Shown in pieces: positions 28,173 to 35,911 of a DNA stretch of 64,000 nucleotides. The notes under the pieces were generated by a model that had not been told where the DNA came from, made no database searches, and was given only the letters and a program-made list of their open reading frames with translations. Position 1 is the first letter of the stretch; each line of letters starts with the position of its first letter. The translations under genes were made by a program, and so were the position numbers. This stretch comes from JACDAN01 sp963721345 (GTDB lineage Bacteria; Actinomycetota; Thermoleophilia; Gaiellales; Gaiellaceae), in contig CAVRIT010000001.1 in assembly GCA_963721345.1 (NCBI GenBank), positions 1,922,001 through 1,986,000 on the forward strand, in the 5' to 3' direction.

Positions 28173-28202
28173 CGAACTCGCGCCCCGCAAGGGCGCGGTT
28201 CG
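28173..28202 (+). promoter_or_regulatory. Hairpin in the map-infA gap, just before the infA ribosome-binding site
   Basis: CGAAC-T-CGCGCCC, loop CGCAA, GGGCGCG-GTTCG gives 12 pairs with one bulged T. It ends a few bases before GAGGAGG (28206-28212). The 106-bp map-infA gap is one of the few sizeable gaps in the superoperon and could contain an internal promoter. Confidence 0.45.
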
Positions 28203-28214
28203 CGTGAGGAGGTA

Positions 28215-28436
28215 ATGGCCCAGAAGGAAGAGAAGATCGAGGTGGAAGGCGAGGTGATCGAGGCCCTTCCGAGCGTGATGTTCCGCATCCAGGTGGATGG
28301 GGGACACGAGGTGCTCGCGAAAATCTCGGGAAAGATGCGCAAGAACTACATCCGCATCCTCCCCGGCGACAGGGTCAAGGTCGAGCTCTCCCCCTACGAC
28401 CTCTCCCGTGGGCGCATTACATACAGACATCGATGA
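28215..28436 (+). CDS. infA: Translation initiation factor IF-1
   Basis: S1/OB-fold factor that blocks the 30S A site; 73 residues, the usual length. ATG 28215 follows GAGGAGG. EVIEALPSVMFRIQVDGGHE, GKMRKNYIRILPGDRVKVE and LSPYDLSRGRITYRHR are conserved. The stop overlaps the rpmJ ATG (ATGA). Confidence 0.98.
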   Translation: MAQKEEKIEVEGEVIEALPSVMFRIQVDGGHEVLAKISGKMRKNYIRILPGDRVKVELSPYDLSRGRITYRHR

Positions 28437-28546
28437 AGGTCAGAGCTTCAGTCAAGCCCATGTGCGAGCGCTGCCGCGTGATCAAGCGGCATGGGCGCAC
28501 CATGGTCATCTGCACCAACCCGCGACACAAGCAACGGCAGGGGTAA
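28433..28546 (+). CDS. rpmJ: 50S ribosomal protein L36
   Basis: 37-residue zinc-ribbon protein: MKVRASVKPMCERCRVIKR, then HGRTMVICTNPRHKQRQG. Ligands C11, C14, C27 and H32 fit the zinc-containing L36 type. ATG overlaps the infA TGA. Placement between infA and rpsM is canonical. Confidence 0.97.
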   Translation: MKVRASVKPMCERCRVIKRHGRTMVICTNPRHKQRQG

Positions 28547-28555
28547 GGAGAGTCA

Positions 28556-28939
28556 GTGGCACGCATCGCCGGCGTCAACCTTCCGCGTGAGAAGAGCCTC
28601 GAGATCGGGCTCACCTACATCTTCGGCATCGGCCGCTCGACGGCGCTCAAGATCTGCAACGGCACGGGGCTCGACTCGAACGAGAAGATCCGTGACCTGA
28701 CGGATCCGGAGATCACGAAGCTCCGCGAGTACATCGACACGAACCTGCAGGTGGAGGGCGACCTACGCCGCGAGCGCCAGCAGTCGATCAAGCGCCTCTC
28801 CGAGATCGGCGCCTACCGCGGGCTCCGCCACCGGCGCGGCCTCCCGGTGAACGGCCAGCGTACGAAGACGAACGCCCGCACGCGCAAGGGCGCGAAGAAG
28901 ACGGTCGGCCGCGGCAAGAAAGCACCCACGAAGACCTAA
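28556..28939 (+). CDS. rpsM: 30S ribosomal protein S13
   Basis: 30S head protein contacting the P-site tRNA and 50S; 127 residues. GTG start after AAGGAGAG. MARIAGVNLPREKSLEIGLT, the helix-two-turn-helix region and RHRRGLPVNGQRTKTNARTR are conserved. One-base overlap with rpsK (TAATG). Confidence 0.98.
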   Translation: MARIAGVNLPREKSLEIGLTYIFGIGRSTALKICNGTGLDSNEKIRDLTDPEITKLREYIDTNLQVEGDLRRERQQSIKRLSEIGAYRGLRHRRGLPVNGQRTKTNARTRKGAKKTVGRGKKAPTKT

Positions 28940-29343
28940 TGGCGCCTCCTCGCAGACAGGCGACTCGCGGGCGCACGCGCCGCAGGGTCAAGAAGAACAT
29001 CGCCATCGGTCAGGCGCACATCAAGACGTCGTTCAACAACACGATCGTCACGCTCACCGACAAGGACGGCGCGGTGATCGTGTGGGAGTCGGCAGGCTCC
29101 GCGGGCTTCAAGGGCTCGCGCAAGTCGACGCCCTTCGCGGCGCAGGTCACGGCCGACGCGTGTGCGCGGAAGGGCATGGAGCACGGCCTGCAGAAGGTCG
29201 AGGTCTTCGTCAAGGGCCCAGGCTCGGGCCGCGAGACGGCGATTCGCTCGCTCCAGGCCGCGGGTCTCGAGATCCTCGGCGTGAAGGACGTGACCCCGCA
29301 GGCGCACAACGGCGTGCGGCAAAAGAAGCGGAGGCGCGTCTAG
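28939..29343 (+). CDS. rpsK: 30S ribosomal protein S11
   Basis: Platform protein near the E-site mRNA, 134 residues. ATG overlaps the rpsM stop. AHIKTSFNNTIVTLTDKDG, GFKGSRKSTPFAAQ and the C-terminal DVTPQAHNGVRQKKRRRV are diagnostic. One-base overlap with rpsD. Confidence 0.98.
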   Translation: MAPPRRQATRGRTRRRVKKNIAIGQAHIKTSFNNTIVTLTDKDGAVIVWESAGSAGFKGSRKSTPFAAQVTADACARKGMEHGLQKVEVFVKGPGSGRETAIRSLQAAGLEILGVKDVTPQAHNGVRQKKRRRV

Positions 29344-29963
29344 TGGCCCGCTCGATCGGCCCGAAGTGCCGCTACTGCCGCCGCGAGGGCATGAAGCTCT
29401 TCCTCAAGGGCGAGCGCTGCCTGACGGAGAAGTGCTCCGTCGAACGCCGCAGCTACCCGCCGGGCGAGCACGGCCGCGGCCGCATCAAGCAGTCCGAGTA
29501 CCTGCTCCAGCTGCGCGAGAAGCAGAAGGCGCGGCGCTACTACGGCCTGCTCGAGAAGCAGTTCCGCACCTACTACACGAAGGCCGCGCGCGGCTCGGGG
29601 ATCACGGGCGAGAACCTGCTGCGCCTGCTCGAGGCCCGGCTCGACAACGTCGTGTACCGGCTCGGCTTCGCGGCCTCGCGTGCCCAGGCGCGCCAGCTCG
29701 TCCGCCACGGCCACTTCCACGTCAACGGCCGCCGAGTGAACATCCCGAGCTTCCAGGTCAAGCCGGACCACATCGTCACGATGGCTCCCGGCTCGACGGC
29801 GGAGCAGGTGATCCGTGACGCCACCGACCTGACCGCCTCCGTCGCTCCCTGGCTGCAGGCCGACCACGAGAGCCTCACCGGCAAGGTGCTCAAGTGGCCC
29901 GAGCGCGAGGAGATCGACACCCCAGTCCAAGAGCAGCTCATCGTCGAGCTCTACAGCAAGTAA
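29343..29963 (+). CDS. rpsD: 30S ribosomal protein S4, zinc-finger form
   Basis: 16S rRNA assembly initiator, 206 residues. GTG in TAGTG. A four-cysteine N-terminal motif (KCRYCRREG ... RCLTEKC) suggests the zinc-binding S4 type. The S4 RNA-binding domain (LDNVVYRLGFAASRAQARQL, HGHFHVNGRRVNIPS) is complete. Ten bases before rpoA. Confidence 0.97.
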   Translation: MARSIGPKCRYCRREGMKLFLKGERCLTEKCSVERRSYPPGEHGRGRIKQSEYLLQLREKQKARRYYGLLEKQFRTYYTKAARGSGITGENLLRLLEARLDNVVYRLGFAASRAQARQLVRHGHFHVNGRRVNIPSFQVKPDHIVTMAPGSTAEQVIRDATDLTASVAPWLQADHESLTGKVLKWPEREEIDTPVQEQLIVELYSK

Positions 29964-29972
29964 GGAGAAGAC

Positions 29973-30944
29973 TTGGCCACACGAACCAGCCTGATGGAGT
30001 TCCAGATCCCGCGGATCGTCCACGAGGAGGTGGACGAGCGCCGCGGCGTCTTCGTGATCGAGCCGCTCGACCGCGGCTTCGGCCACACGTTCGGCAACTC
30101 CCTGCGCCGCGTGCTGCTCTCGTCGCTCGAGGGCGCCGCAGTCACCTCGGTGAAGATCGAGGGAGTGGCGCACGAGTTCACGACCCTGAACGGCGTCCGG
30201 GAGGACGTCGTCGACATCATCTCCGCACTGAAGAACCTCGTCTGCCGGCTCCACGGCGAGTCACCCGAGATCGAGGTGCGGCTGACGAAGCGCGGCGCCG
30301 GTGCGGTCACCGCCGCGGACATCGAGGCGCCCGCCGACCTCGAGGTCCTGAACCCGGAGCTCGAGATCGCGCACCTCTCCGACAAAGGTCGTCTCGAGAT
30401 GACGATGACGATCGGCCGCGGCCGCGGTTACGTCCCGGCCGAGCTGAACCGGGGGCCGGAGCACACGATCGGCGTCATCCCGATCGACTCGCTGTTCTCG
30501 CCCGTCCGCCGCGTGTCGTACGACGTCGAGGCCGCTCGTGTCGGGCAGCGCACGGACTACGACAAGCTGACGCTCGACGTGACGACCGACGGCTCGGTCG
30601 ATCCGCGCGAGGCGATCGGCGAGGCCGCCGAGATCCTGATCCGTCAGCTCGCGATCTTCACGGACATCGACAAGATCGAGGGCTTCGGAGAGGCGGCTGC
30701 CGCGCAGGCCGCCGCAGCCGAGGCGCCGCTGGCTCACGGGATGGAGAACTTCCCGATCGAGGAGCTCGAGCTCGGCGTCCGCTCGTACAACTGCCTCAAG
30801 CGCGTCGGTATCGAGACGATCGGAGACCTCGTCACGAAGAGCGAGAACGAGCTCGCAGCGATCCCGAACTTCGGCAAGAAGTCGATCGAAGAGGTCAAGG
30901 AGACGCTCGCTACGCAGGGATTGACCCTGCGCGGCGACGAGTAG
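29973..30944 (+). CDS. rpoA: RNA polymerase alpha subunit
   Basis: Assembly platform of RNA polymerase and target of activators; 323 residues, TTG start after AAGGAG. The N-terminal dimerisation domain has PLDRGFGHTFGNSLRRVLLS and GEVYLP-like segments. The C-terminal domain LELGVRSYNCLKRVGIETI ... IPNFGKKSIEEVKETL carries the UP-element/activator-binding helix-hairpin-helix. In the alpha cluster before rplQ. Confidence 0.97.
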   Translation: MATRTSLMEFQIPRIVHEEVDERRGVFVIEPLDRGFGHTFGNSLRRVLLSSLEGAAVTSVKIEGVAHEFTTLNGVREDVVDIISALKNLVCRLHGESPEIEVRLTKRGAGAVTAADIEAPADLEVLNPELEIAHLSDKGRLEMTMTIGRGRGYVPAELNRGPEHTIGVIPIDSLFSPVRRVSYDVEAARVGQRTDYDKLTLDVTTDGSVDPREAIGEAAEILIRQLAIFTDIDKIEGFGEAAAAQAAAAEAPLAHGMENFPIEELELGVRSYNCLKRVGIETIGDLVTKSENELAAIPNFGKKSIEEVKETLATQGLTLRGDE

Positions 30945-30959
30945 GGGCAGGGGTCGTCG

Positions 30960-31397
30960 GTGCGCCACCATCGTTCCGGGAAGAAGCTCGGCCGCGACTC
31001 GGCGCACCGGAAGGCGCTCTACTCGAACCTCGCGGGCGCGCTGATCGAGCACGGCCGAATCAAGACGACTGAGGCGAAGGCGAAGGCCGTGCGGCCGATC
31101 GTCGAGAAGATGATCACGCTGGGCCGGCGCGGTGACCTCGCGGCGCGCAGGCAGGCACTCGCGTTCCTCCGCTCGCAGGAGGTCGTCCACCAGCTCTTCG
31201 CCGAGGTGGCGCCGCGCTTCGCCGATCGGAACGGCGGCTACACGCGCATCGTGAAGATCGGCAAGCGGGCCGGCGACGGCGCCGAGACGGCGTACCTCGA
31301 GCTCGTCGACTACGTCCCGCCCGCGCCGGTCGTCCGGCCGGTCGAGCAGCCTGCCGAGACGGCTCAGCCGGAGCAGCAGCCCGCGGCTGTCCAATAG
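30960..31397 (+). CDS. rplQ: 50S ribosomal protein L17
   Basis: Bacterial 50S protein; MRHHRSGKKLGRDSAHRKAL, NLAGALIEHGRIKTTEAKAK and GGYTRIVKIGKRAGDGAETA identify it. 145 residues, including a Pro/Glu/Gln-rich tail of about 27. GTG start. The TAG overlaps the putative AUA start of truA (ATAG). Confidence 0.97.
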   Translation: MRHHRSGKKLGRDSAHRKALYSNLAGALIEHGRIKTTEAKAKAVRPIVEKMITLGRRGDLAARRQALAFLRSQEVVHQLFAEVAPRFADRNGGYTRIVKIGKRAGDGAETAYLELVDYVPPAPVVRPVEQPAETAQPEQQPAAVQ

Positions 31398-32116
31398 CAA
31401 CGCGCCTCAGGCTCACACTCGAGTACGACGGAACCGCATTTCGCGGCTGGGCCGCGCAGCCGGGTCTGCGCACCGTCGAGGGCGAGCTCAGAGCGGGACT
31501 GGACGAGCTCTATCCCGGCTGGAGTGATCTGGCCGTCGCGGGCCGTACCGATGCGGGTGTGCACGCGCTCGCCCAGGTCGCGAGTGTCGACGTCGAGGGT
31601 GGGCCGCCGGCTCCTCGCGCAGCGGGCGCCCTGAACGCCTTGCTTCCCCACGACGTCGCCGTTCTGGAGAGCGACGAGGCGGCGCCCGATTTCCACGCCC
31701 GCCACTCGGCGCAGGCCCGAAGCTACCGCTACCGCATCTTCACGCGGAAGACGCGCTCGCCGTTTGAGCTGAACCGCTCGTGGTGGTACCCGCGCGCAAT
31801 CGATCGCGAAGCGCTCGACCGGTCTACGGCAGCCCTGCTCGGCGAGCACGACTTCCGGGCGTTCACCCCGTCGGACACGGAGCACGAGGTGTTCCGGCGC
31901 AACGTGCTCGAGGCGCGGTGGGTCGAGCGGGACGACGAGCTCCGGTTCGAGATCACCGCCGACAGCTTCCTCCGTCACATGGTGCGGACGCTTGTCGGGA
32001 CGATGCTCGAGCTGCCGTCCGAGCGCTTCGTCGAGCTCCTGCAGGGTCGCCCACGCGCCGAAGCAGGCACCACGGCGCCGCCGTGGGGCCTCTACCTCAC
32101 CCATGTCCGTTACTGA
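31394..32116 (+). CDS. truA: tRNA pseudouridine(38-40) synthase TruA, probable AUA start
   Basis: Isomerises uridines in the tRNA anticodon arm. Read from ATA 31394 it gives 240 residues beginning (M)ATRLRLTLEYDGTAFRGWA. The conserved first strand and the catalytic Asp motif AGRTDAGVHA lie upstream of or at the first standard in-frame start (GTG 31559), so that start is impossible for a working enzyme. ATA overlaps the rplQ stop; ACG 31400 is the only other near-cognate codon nearby. There is no clear ribosome-binding site, which suggests coupling to rplQ. ARSYRYRIFTRKTRSPF and ITADSFLRHMVRTLVGTML complete the fold. Confidence 0.92.
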   Translation: MATRLRLTLEYDGTAFRGWAAQPGLRTVEGELRAGLDELYPGWSDLAVAGRTDAGVHALAQVASVDVEGGPPAPRAAGALNALLPHDVAVLESDEAAPDFHARHSAQARSYRYRIFTRKTRSPFELNRSWWYPRAIDREALDRSTAALLGEHDFRAFTPSDTEHEVFRRNVLEARWVERDDELRFEITADSFLRHMVRTLVGTMLELPSERFVELLQGRPRAEAGTTAPPWGLYLTHVRY

Positions 32117-32144
32117 CACTCGAGTGTCAGACACTCGTCGTGTC
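32114..32144. promoter_or_regulatory. Operator-like palindrome cluster after truA
   Basis: TGACACTCGAGTGTCA (32114-32129) is a perfect 16-bp palindrome starting at the truA stop codon. It is followed by GACACTCGTCGTGTC, so GACAC/GTGTC half-sites occur four times in 31 bp. This looks like a binding site for a dimeric (for example TetR-type) regulator. No regulator gene is adjacent. Confidence 0.45.
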
Positions 32145-32154
32145 CGAAAAGTAG

Positions 32155-32192
32155 GAGGCCCCGGCGAGCCTGCAGCCAGCCGCCGGGGCCTC
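32155..32192 (+). terminator. Hairpin terminator candidate after the ribosomal superoperon
   Basis: GAGGCCCCGGC (32155-32165), a 16-nt loop, GCCGGGGCCTC (32182-32192): 11 perfect pairs, 38 bp after the truA stop and before ligA. No T-tract. A plausible end for the rpsL-truA transcript. Confidence 0.5.
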
Positions 32193-32277
32193 GACGGGCG
32201 GGGGGAGAGGCAGTCCGCCCGCTGACCTGCCGTCTTCGACGCGGCTGCGAGGAATCCCGCCGATACGATCGAGCGCG

Positions 32278-34293
32278 ATGGCAACCAGGGCCCGCACGAA
32301 GGTCGAGAGCCGCGCTGCGAAGCTTCGCGAGCAGCTCGACTACCACCTCTACCGCTACCACGTCCTCGACGAGCCGGAGATCTCGGACGCCCAGTACGAC
32401 CGCCTTTTCGACGAGTTAAGAGCGCTGGAGGACGAGCACCCGGAGCTCGCAACGCCGGACTCCCCGACGCAGCGGGTCGGAGCTCCACCATCGGAGAAGT
32501 TCAGCAAGGTCGAGCACTTGCTGCCGATGGGCTCGCTCGAGAAGGTGACGACCGACGAGGCCCTCTTCAAGTGGGCCGAGGATGTGCGAAAACGACTCGA
32601 CTCGGACCGGCCGGTCTCGTACGTGATCGAACCGAAGATCGACGGGCTCGCGGTCAACCTCACTTATGAGAACGGCGTGCTCGTGCGCGGCGCGACGCGC
32701 GGCGACGGCGTCCAGGGCGAGGACGTGACAGTCAATCTGCGCACGATCCCTGCGATCCCACTCCGCATGCGGGGAGACGATCCGCCGCCGGTGCTCGAGG
32801 TGCGGGGCGAGGTCTACCTCCCGCTGTCCGGATTCCGGCAGCTGAACGAGCAGCTTGCCGGCACCACCCAGAAGCTCGCTCCCAACCCGCGGAATGCGGC
32901 GGCCGGCTCGCTCCGGCAGAAGAACCCGGCGATCACCGCCTCCAGACCGCTGTCCCTTTGGGTCTACGGGACGGGTGTCCGCGAAGGCGTGGCGGTCGAG
33001 TCGCAGTGGGAGACGCTCCAGTGGCTGCGCGAGCACGGCTTCCGGACGAACCCCCACGCGCAGCGCCTCGACTCGATGGAGGACGTCGCGCGCAGGTGCG
33101 CCGAATGGGAGCACGCGCGGATCGACCTCGACTACGAGATCGACGGCATCGTGATCAAGGTCGACTCGCTCGAGCAGCAGGCGGAGCTCGGGGCTCTGCA
33201 CTCGAAACCGCGCTGGGCCCGTGCGTACAAGTGGGCGCCCATGACGGCGACGACGCGCCTGAACAAGATCCTGATCCGTGTCGGGCGCACCGGAGCGCTC
33301 AATCCGTGGGCCGTGCTCGAGCCCGTCGAGGTGGGGGGCGTCACCGTCTCGAGGGCAACGCTGCACAACGAGGAGGACATCAACCGCAAGCACATCCGCG
33401 AGGGCGACGACGTGATCGTTCAGCGCGCGGGCGACGTCATCCCGCAGATCGTCGGCCCGTCCGGGAAGCATCGCCGCGGCACGAAGCCGTTCAAGATGCC
33501 GGCGCAGTGCCCGCTCTGCGGGGTCGACATCGTCAAGCCCGAGGGCGAAGCGATGCACCGCTGTCCGAATCGCGCATGTCCCTCACGCGGCCTCGAGACG
33601 CTCATCAACTGGGTCGAGGGCCCGGCGGACATCGAGGGCGTCGGCGAGCAGACGATCCGCATCCTCTGGGACAAGGGGCTCGTCCGCTCGCTGCCCGATC
33701 TCTACCGGTTGACGAAGGAGCAGCTGCTCGAGCTCGAGGGCTTCGCCGAGATTTCCGCCTCAGCTGCGATCGACGCGATCGCGCAGTCGAGGGAGGTACC
33801 GTTCTCACGCGTTCTACTCGGGCTCAACATTCCCGGGATCGGGTGGGTGCTCGCCCAGAACCTCGCCCGGCACTTCGGAGGAGTCGACGGGATCATGGCG
33901 GCGACCCAGGAGGAGGTCGCGCAGGTCGAGGGCTTCGGGCCCGACCGTGCGGAGGTCGTCGTCGACTGGTTCGCGGACGAGCAGAACCGCGCCTTGATCG
34001 CAGAGCTGCGCGGGCTGGGCCTCCGGTTCGAGCTGGACGACGCCGAGCGCCCCGTCGAGGGGCCGCTGACCGGCAGGACCTACGTGATCACGGGCACGCT
34101 CGAGCGCTGGTCGCGGGAGCAGGCCCAGTCGGAGCTCGAGGCGCGCGGCGCGAAAGTCACGAACTCGGTGTCGAAGAAGACGACGGCACTGGTGGTCGGC
34201 GAAGAGCCCGGCGCGTCGAAGCTCACGAAGGCGCAGCGCGAGGGCGTGGAGATTCTGGACGAGGCGGCGCTCGCCGCGCTACTGGCCGGCTAA
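32278..34293 (+). CDS. ligA: NAD-dependent DNA ligase
   Basis: Seals nicks during replication and repair using NAD; 671 residues, usual length. The adenylation domain has the active-site lysine in VIEPKIDGLAVNLTYENG. The OB fold, a four-cysteine zinc finger (QCPLCGV ... HRCPNRACPS), helix-hairpin-helix repeats and a C-terminal BRCT domain (GPLTGRTYVITGTLERWSRE) follow. ATG 32278 is preceded by only a weak ribosome-binding site. The 3' end overlaps the convergent dacB by 15 bp. Confidence 0.98.
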   Translation: MATRARTKVESRAAKLREQLDYHLYRYHVLDEPEISDAQYDRLFDELRALEDEHPELATPDSPTQRVGAPPSEKFSKVEHLLPMGSLEKVTTDEALFKWAEDVRKRLDSDRPVSYVIEPKIDGLAVNLTYENGVLVRGATRGDGVQGEDVTVNLRTIPAIPLRMRGDDPPPVLEVRGEVYLPLSGFRQLNEQLAGTTQKLAPNPRNAAAGSLRQKNPAITASRPLSLWVYGTGVREGVAVESQWETLQWLREHGFRTNPHAQRLDSMEDVARRCAEWEHARIDLDYEIDGIVIKVDSLEQQAELGALHSKPRWARAYKWAPMTATTRLNKILIRVGRTGALNPWAVLEPVEVGGVTVSRATLHNEEDINRKHIREGDDVIVQRAGDVIPQIVGPSGKHRRGTKPFKMPAQCPLCGVDIVKPEGEAMHRCPNRACPSRGLETLINWVEGPADIEGVGEQTIRILWDKGLVRSLPDLYRLTKEQLLELEGFAEISASAAIDAIAQSREVPFSRVLLGLNIPGIGWVLAQNLARHFGGVDGIMAATQEEVAQVEGFGPDRAEVVVDWFADEQNRALIAELRGLGLRFELDDAERPVEGPLTGRTYVITGTLERWSREQAQSELEARGAKVTNSVSKKTTALVVGEEPGASKLTKAQREGVEILDEAALAALLAG

Positions 34294-35490
34294 CACCGCA
34301 GCGAAGCGGTCCTGGGCCCGCCGGGCCCAGAAGTGCGAGACAGGCCGGCCGTTCTGCAGGACGGCGAACGCGAATCGGTCCCTCACGTACCCCGACAGCG
34401 CCGACGACTCCGCCGTCGTCCCAGTCTTGGCCCGCACCGCGCCACGGGTCGGGCGCCCGCTCAGCCGGTGGTCGAGCGTGCCGTTCACGCCGGCGATCGC
34501 GAGCGATTGCACGAACGCCGGGCGGATGACGGGATCGTGCCACGCGGCGACGAGCATCCCGATCAGCGCCGCCGCGGTGAGCCTGTTCCTGGGCGACAAG
34601 CCTGAGCCGTCGACGATCCGGACGCCCGCCAGGGGGATCGCCGCGTCGCGCAACACGCGTCGCACGGCCTTCGCCCCTGCGGCGCTCGTGCCCACCCCCT
34701 CGTCCACCGCGCCGAGCTGCTTGAGCAGGATCTCGGCGGTGAAGTTGTCGCTCTCTCGGTTCATGTACGCGACGACCCTGGAGAGCGGCGCCGACTCGGT
34801 GGTCGCAAGCTGCTCCGCGTCCGCGTCGACCGCGCCCAGCTCGACCTTGCCCTGGACGGCGACGCCGGCAGAACGGAGGGCGAGCCGGAACTGGCGACCG
34901 GCGGTCGTAGCCGGGTCACGTGTGAGCCACCCCCGAAAACGTGCGCGGTCGACGGCGAGCGCCGAGAGCGGCGGGGACTCGTCGAGGTAGTACCAGGACT
35001 TCCACGCGGGGCCCGTGCGCCGTGTGTCGAAGTACGACTCGTCCGCCTCGATCCCGCCGGTAACACGCCGGACCCCTGTCGCACGGATTTCGAACGCCAG
35101 CGCGCGGAGGTCGGCGCTCGTGAGCGTCGGGTCGCCGAAGCCCTTGAGGACGAGATCCCCCCTCCAGATGCGCCCGGTCTGCGCGCCCTCGCCGTAGACC
35201 ACCGTGTCGAAGCGGTGCGCCGGGCCGAGCAGCGAAAGCGCGGCGAACGCGACTGCAAGCTTCTGGTTCGAGGCGGGCACGAGCGCGAGGCCCTGATGGC
35301 GCGCAAAAACCGTCTGCCCTGTCCTCAGGTCGACGGCGACGGCCGACGACTGCGCTGGACGGACGTGCGGGACCGAGAGGGCCCGCGCAAGCTTCGTCGC
35401 GATCGGAGCGGCAGGACTTCCCGCGGCGACGGCCGTGACCGCCGACGCCAGGAGTACCGTGACGATCGTGACAAAGAGACGGTGTGCCAC
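34279..35490 (-). CDS. dacB: D-alanyl-D-alanine carboxypeptidase/endopeptidase (PBP4, S13 family)
   Basis: Trims or cleaves peptidoglycan peptides outside the membrane. 403 residues with an N-terminal signal peptide (LFVTIVTVLLASAVTAVAAG). Penicillin-binding motifs in order: SxxK in VPASNQKLAVAF (nucleophile Ser), SxN in NRESDNFTAEIL, and KTG in VRAKTGTTAESS. The insertion domains between SxxK and SxN are typical of class C low-molecular-mass PBPs. GTG/ATG choice: ATG at 35490 directly precedes the signal sequence. Convergent with ligA. Confidence 0.93.
   Translation of the reverse strand: MAHRLFVTIVTVLLASAVTAVAAGSPAAPIATKLARALSVPHVRPAQSSAVAVDLRTGQTVFARHQGLALVPASNQKLAVAFAALSLLGPAHRFDTVVYGEGAQTGRIWRGDLVLKGFGDPTLTSADLRALAFEIRATGVRRVTGGIEADESYFDTRRTGPAWKSWYYLDESPPLSALAVDRARFRGWLTRDPATTAGRQFRLALRSAGVAVQGKVELGAVDADAEQLATTESAPLSRVVAYMNRESDNFTAEILLKQLGAVDEGVGTSAAGAKAVRRVLRDAAIPLAGVRIVDGSGLSPRNRLTAAALIGMLVAAWHDPVIRPAFVQSLAIAGVNGTLDHRLSGRPTRGAVRAKTGTTAESSALSGYVRDRFAFAVLQNGRPVSHFWARRAQDRFAAVLAGQ
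34295..34330 (+). terminator. Tandem hairpins immediately after ligA
   Basis: ACCGC-AGCGAA-GCGGT (34295-34310) then CTGGGCCC-GCC-GGGCCCAG (34312-34330), starting one base after the ligA stop. They lie within the convergent carboxypeptidase coding region, so they may be a ligA terminator under coding constraint. Confidence 0.35.
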
Positions 35491-35537
35491 CCGACCAGTC
35501 TAGGTCCTGTCTCGGCCAAGATGGGCCATTCGGCCTA

Positions 35538-35566
35538 TTGGAATGGAGCGCGCCGACCGTGATAAT
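35538..35566 (+). promoter_or_regulatory. Putative sigma-70-type promoter
   Basis: TTGGAA (35538-35543), a 17-bp spacer and GATAAT (35561-35566), one mismatch from TATAAT. It lies just upstream of GGGAG and the ATG at 35585, so the 5' leader would be very short. Prediction from sequence only. Confidence 0.5.
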
Positions 35567-35584
35567 CGCTTCCGGGAGACGACC

Positions 35585-35911
35585 ATGGTGGACCAGCTCG
35601 CATCCACGATCGACCGGATCCAGACGCTTCTCGAGCGGCTCGAACGAGGTGACTACACCGACCACGCGAGGATCGAGACGACGCTGACGGACGGCTATGC
35701 CTGCGCGCTCAGGCTCGACGCCGAATGTGATCGGATCGAGCGGCGACTGGCGGAGCGTGCTGCCCGCCTGGGCGACAAGGCAACCGCTGCGCAGGCGAAA
35801 GAGCTCTCCTCGCTCGCCCGCCTCCTTACTCGCCGCCGCCAGGAACTCGAGAGCCTGCGGGATCTCCTGTCGCTCCTGCGCGCCGGTTTCCAGCAGGCGA
35901 AAGTCGCTTAG
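35585..35911 (+). CDS. Hypothetical coiled-coil protein
   Basis: Family not recognised. 108 residues from ATG 35585, chosen because GGGAG lies six bases upstream; the in-frame ATG at 35543 lacks one. The sequence is almost entirely helical and charged (TIDRIQTLLERLERGDYTDH, then CDRIERRLAERAARLGDKAT), with leucine heptads suggesting a coiled coil. No signal peptide or membrane segment. The 3' end overlaps the convergent response-regulator gene by 4 bp. Confidence 0.7.
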   Translation: MVDQLASTIDRIQTLLERLERGDYTDHARIETTLTDGYACALRLDAECDRIERRLAERAARLGDKATAAQAKELSSLARLLTRRRQELESLRDLLSLLRAGFQQAKVA

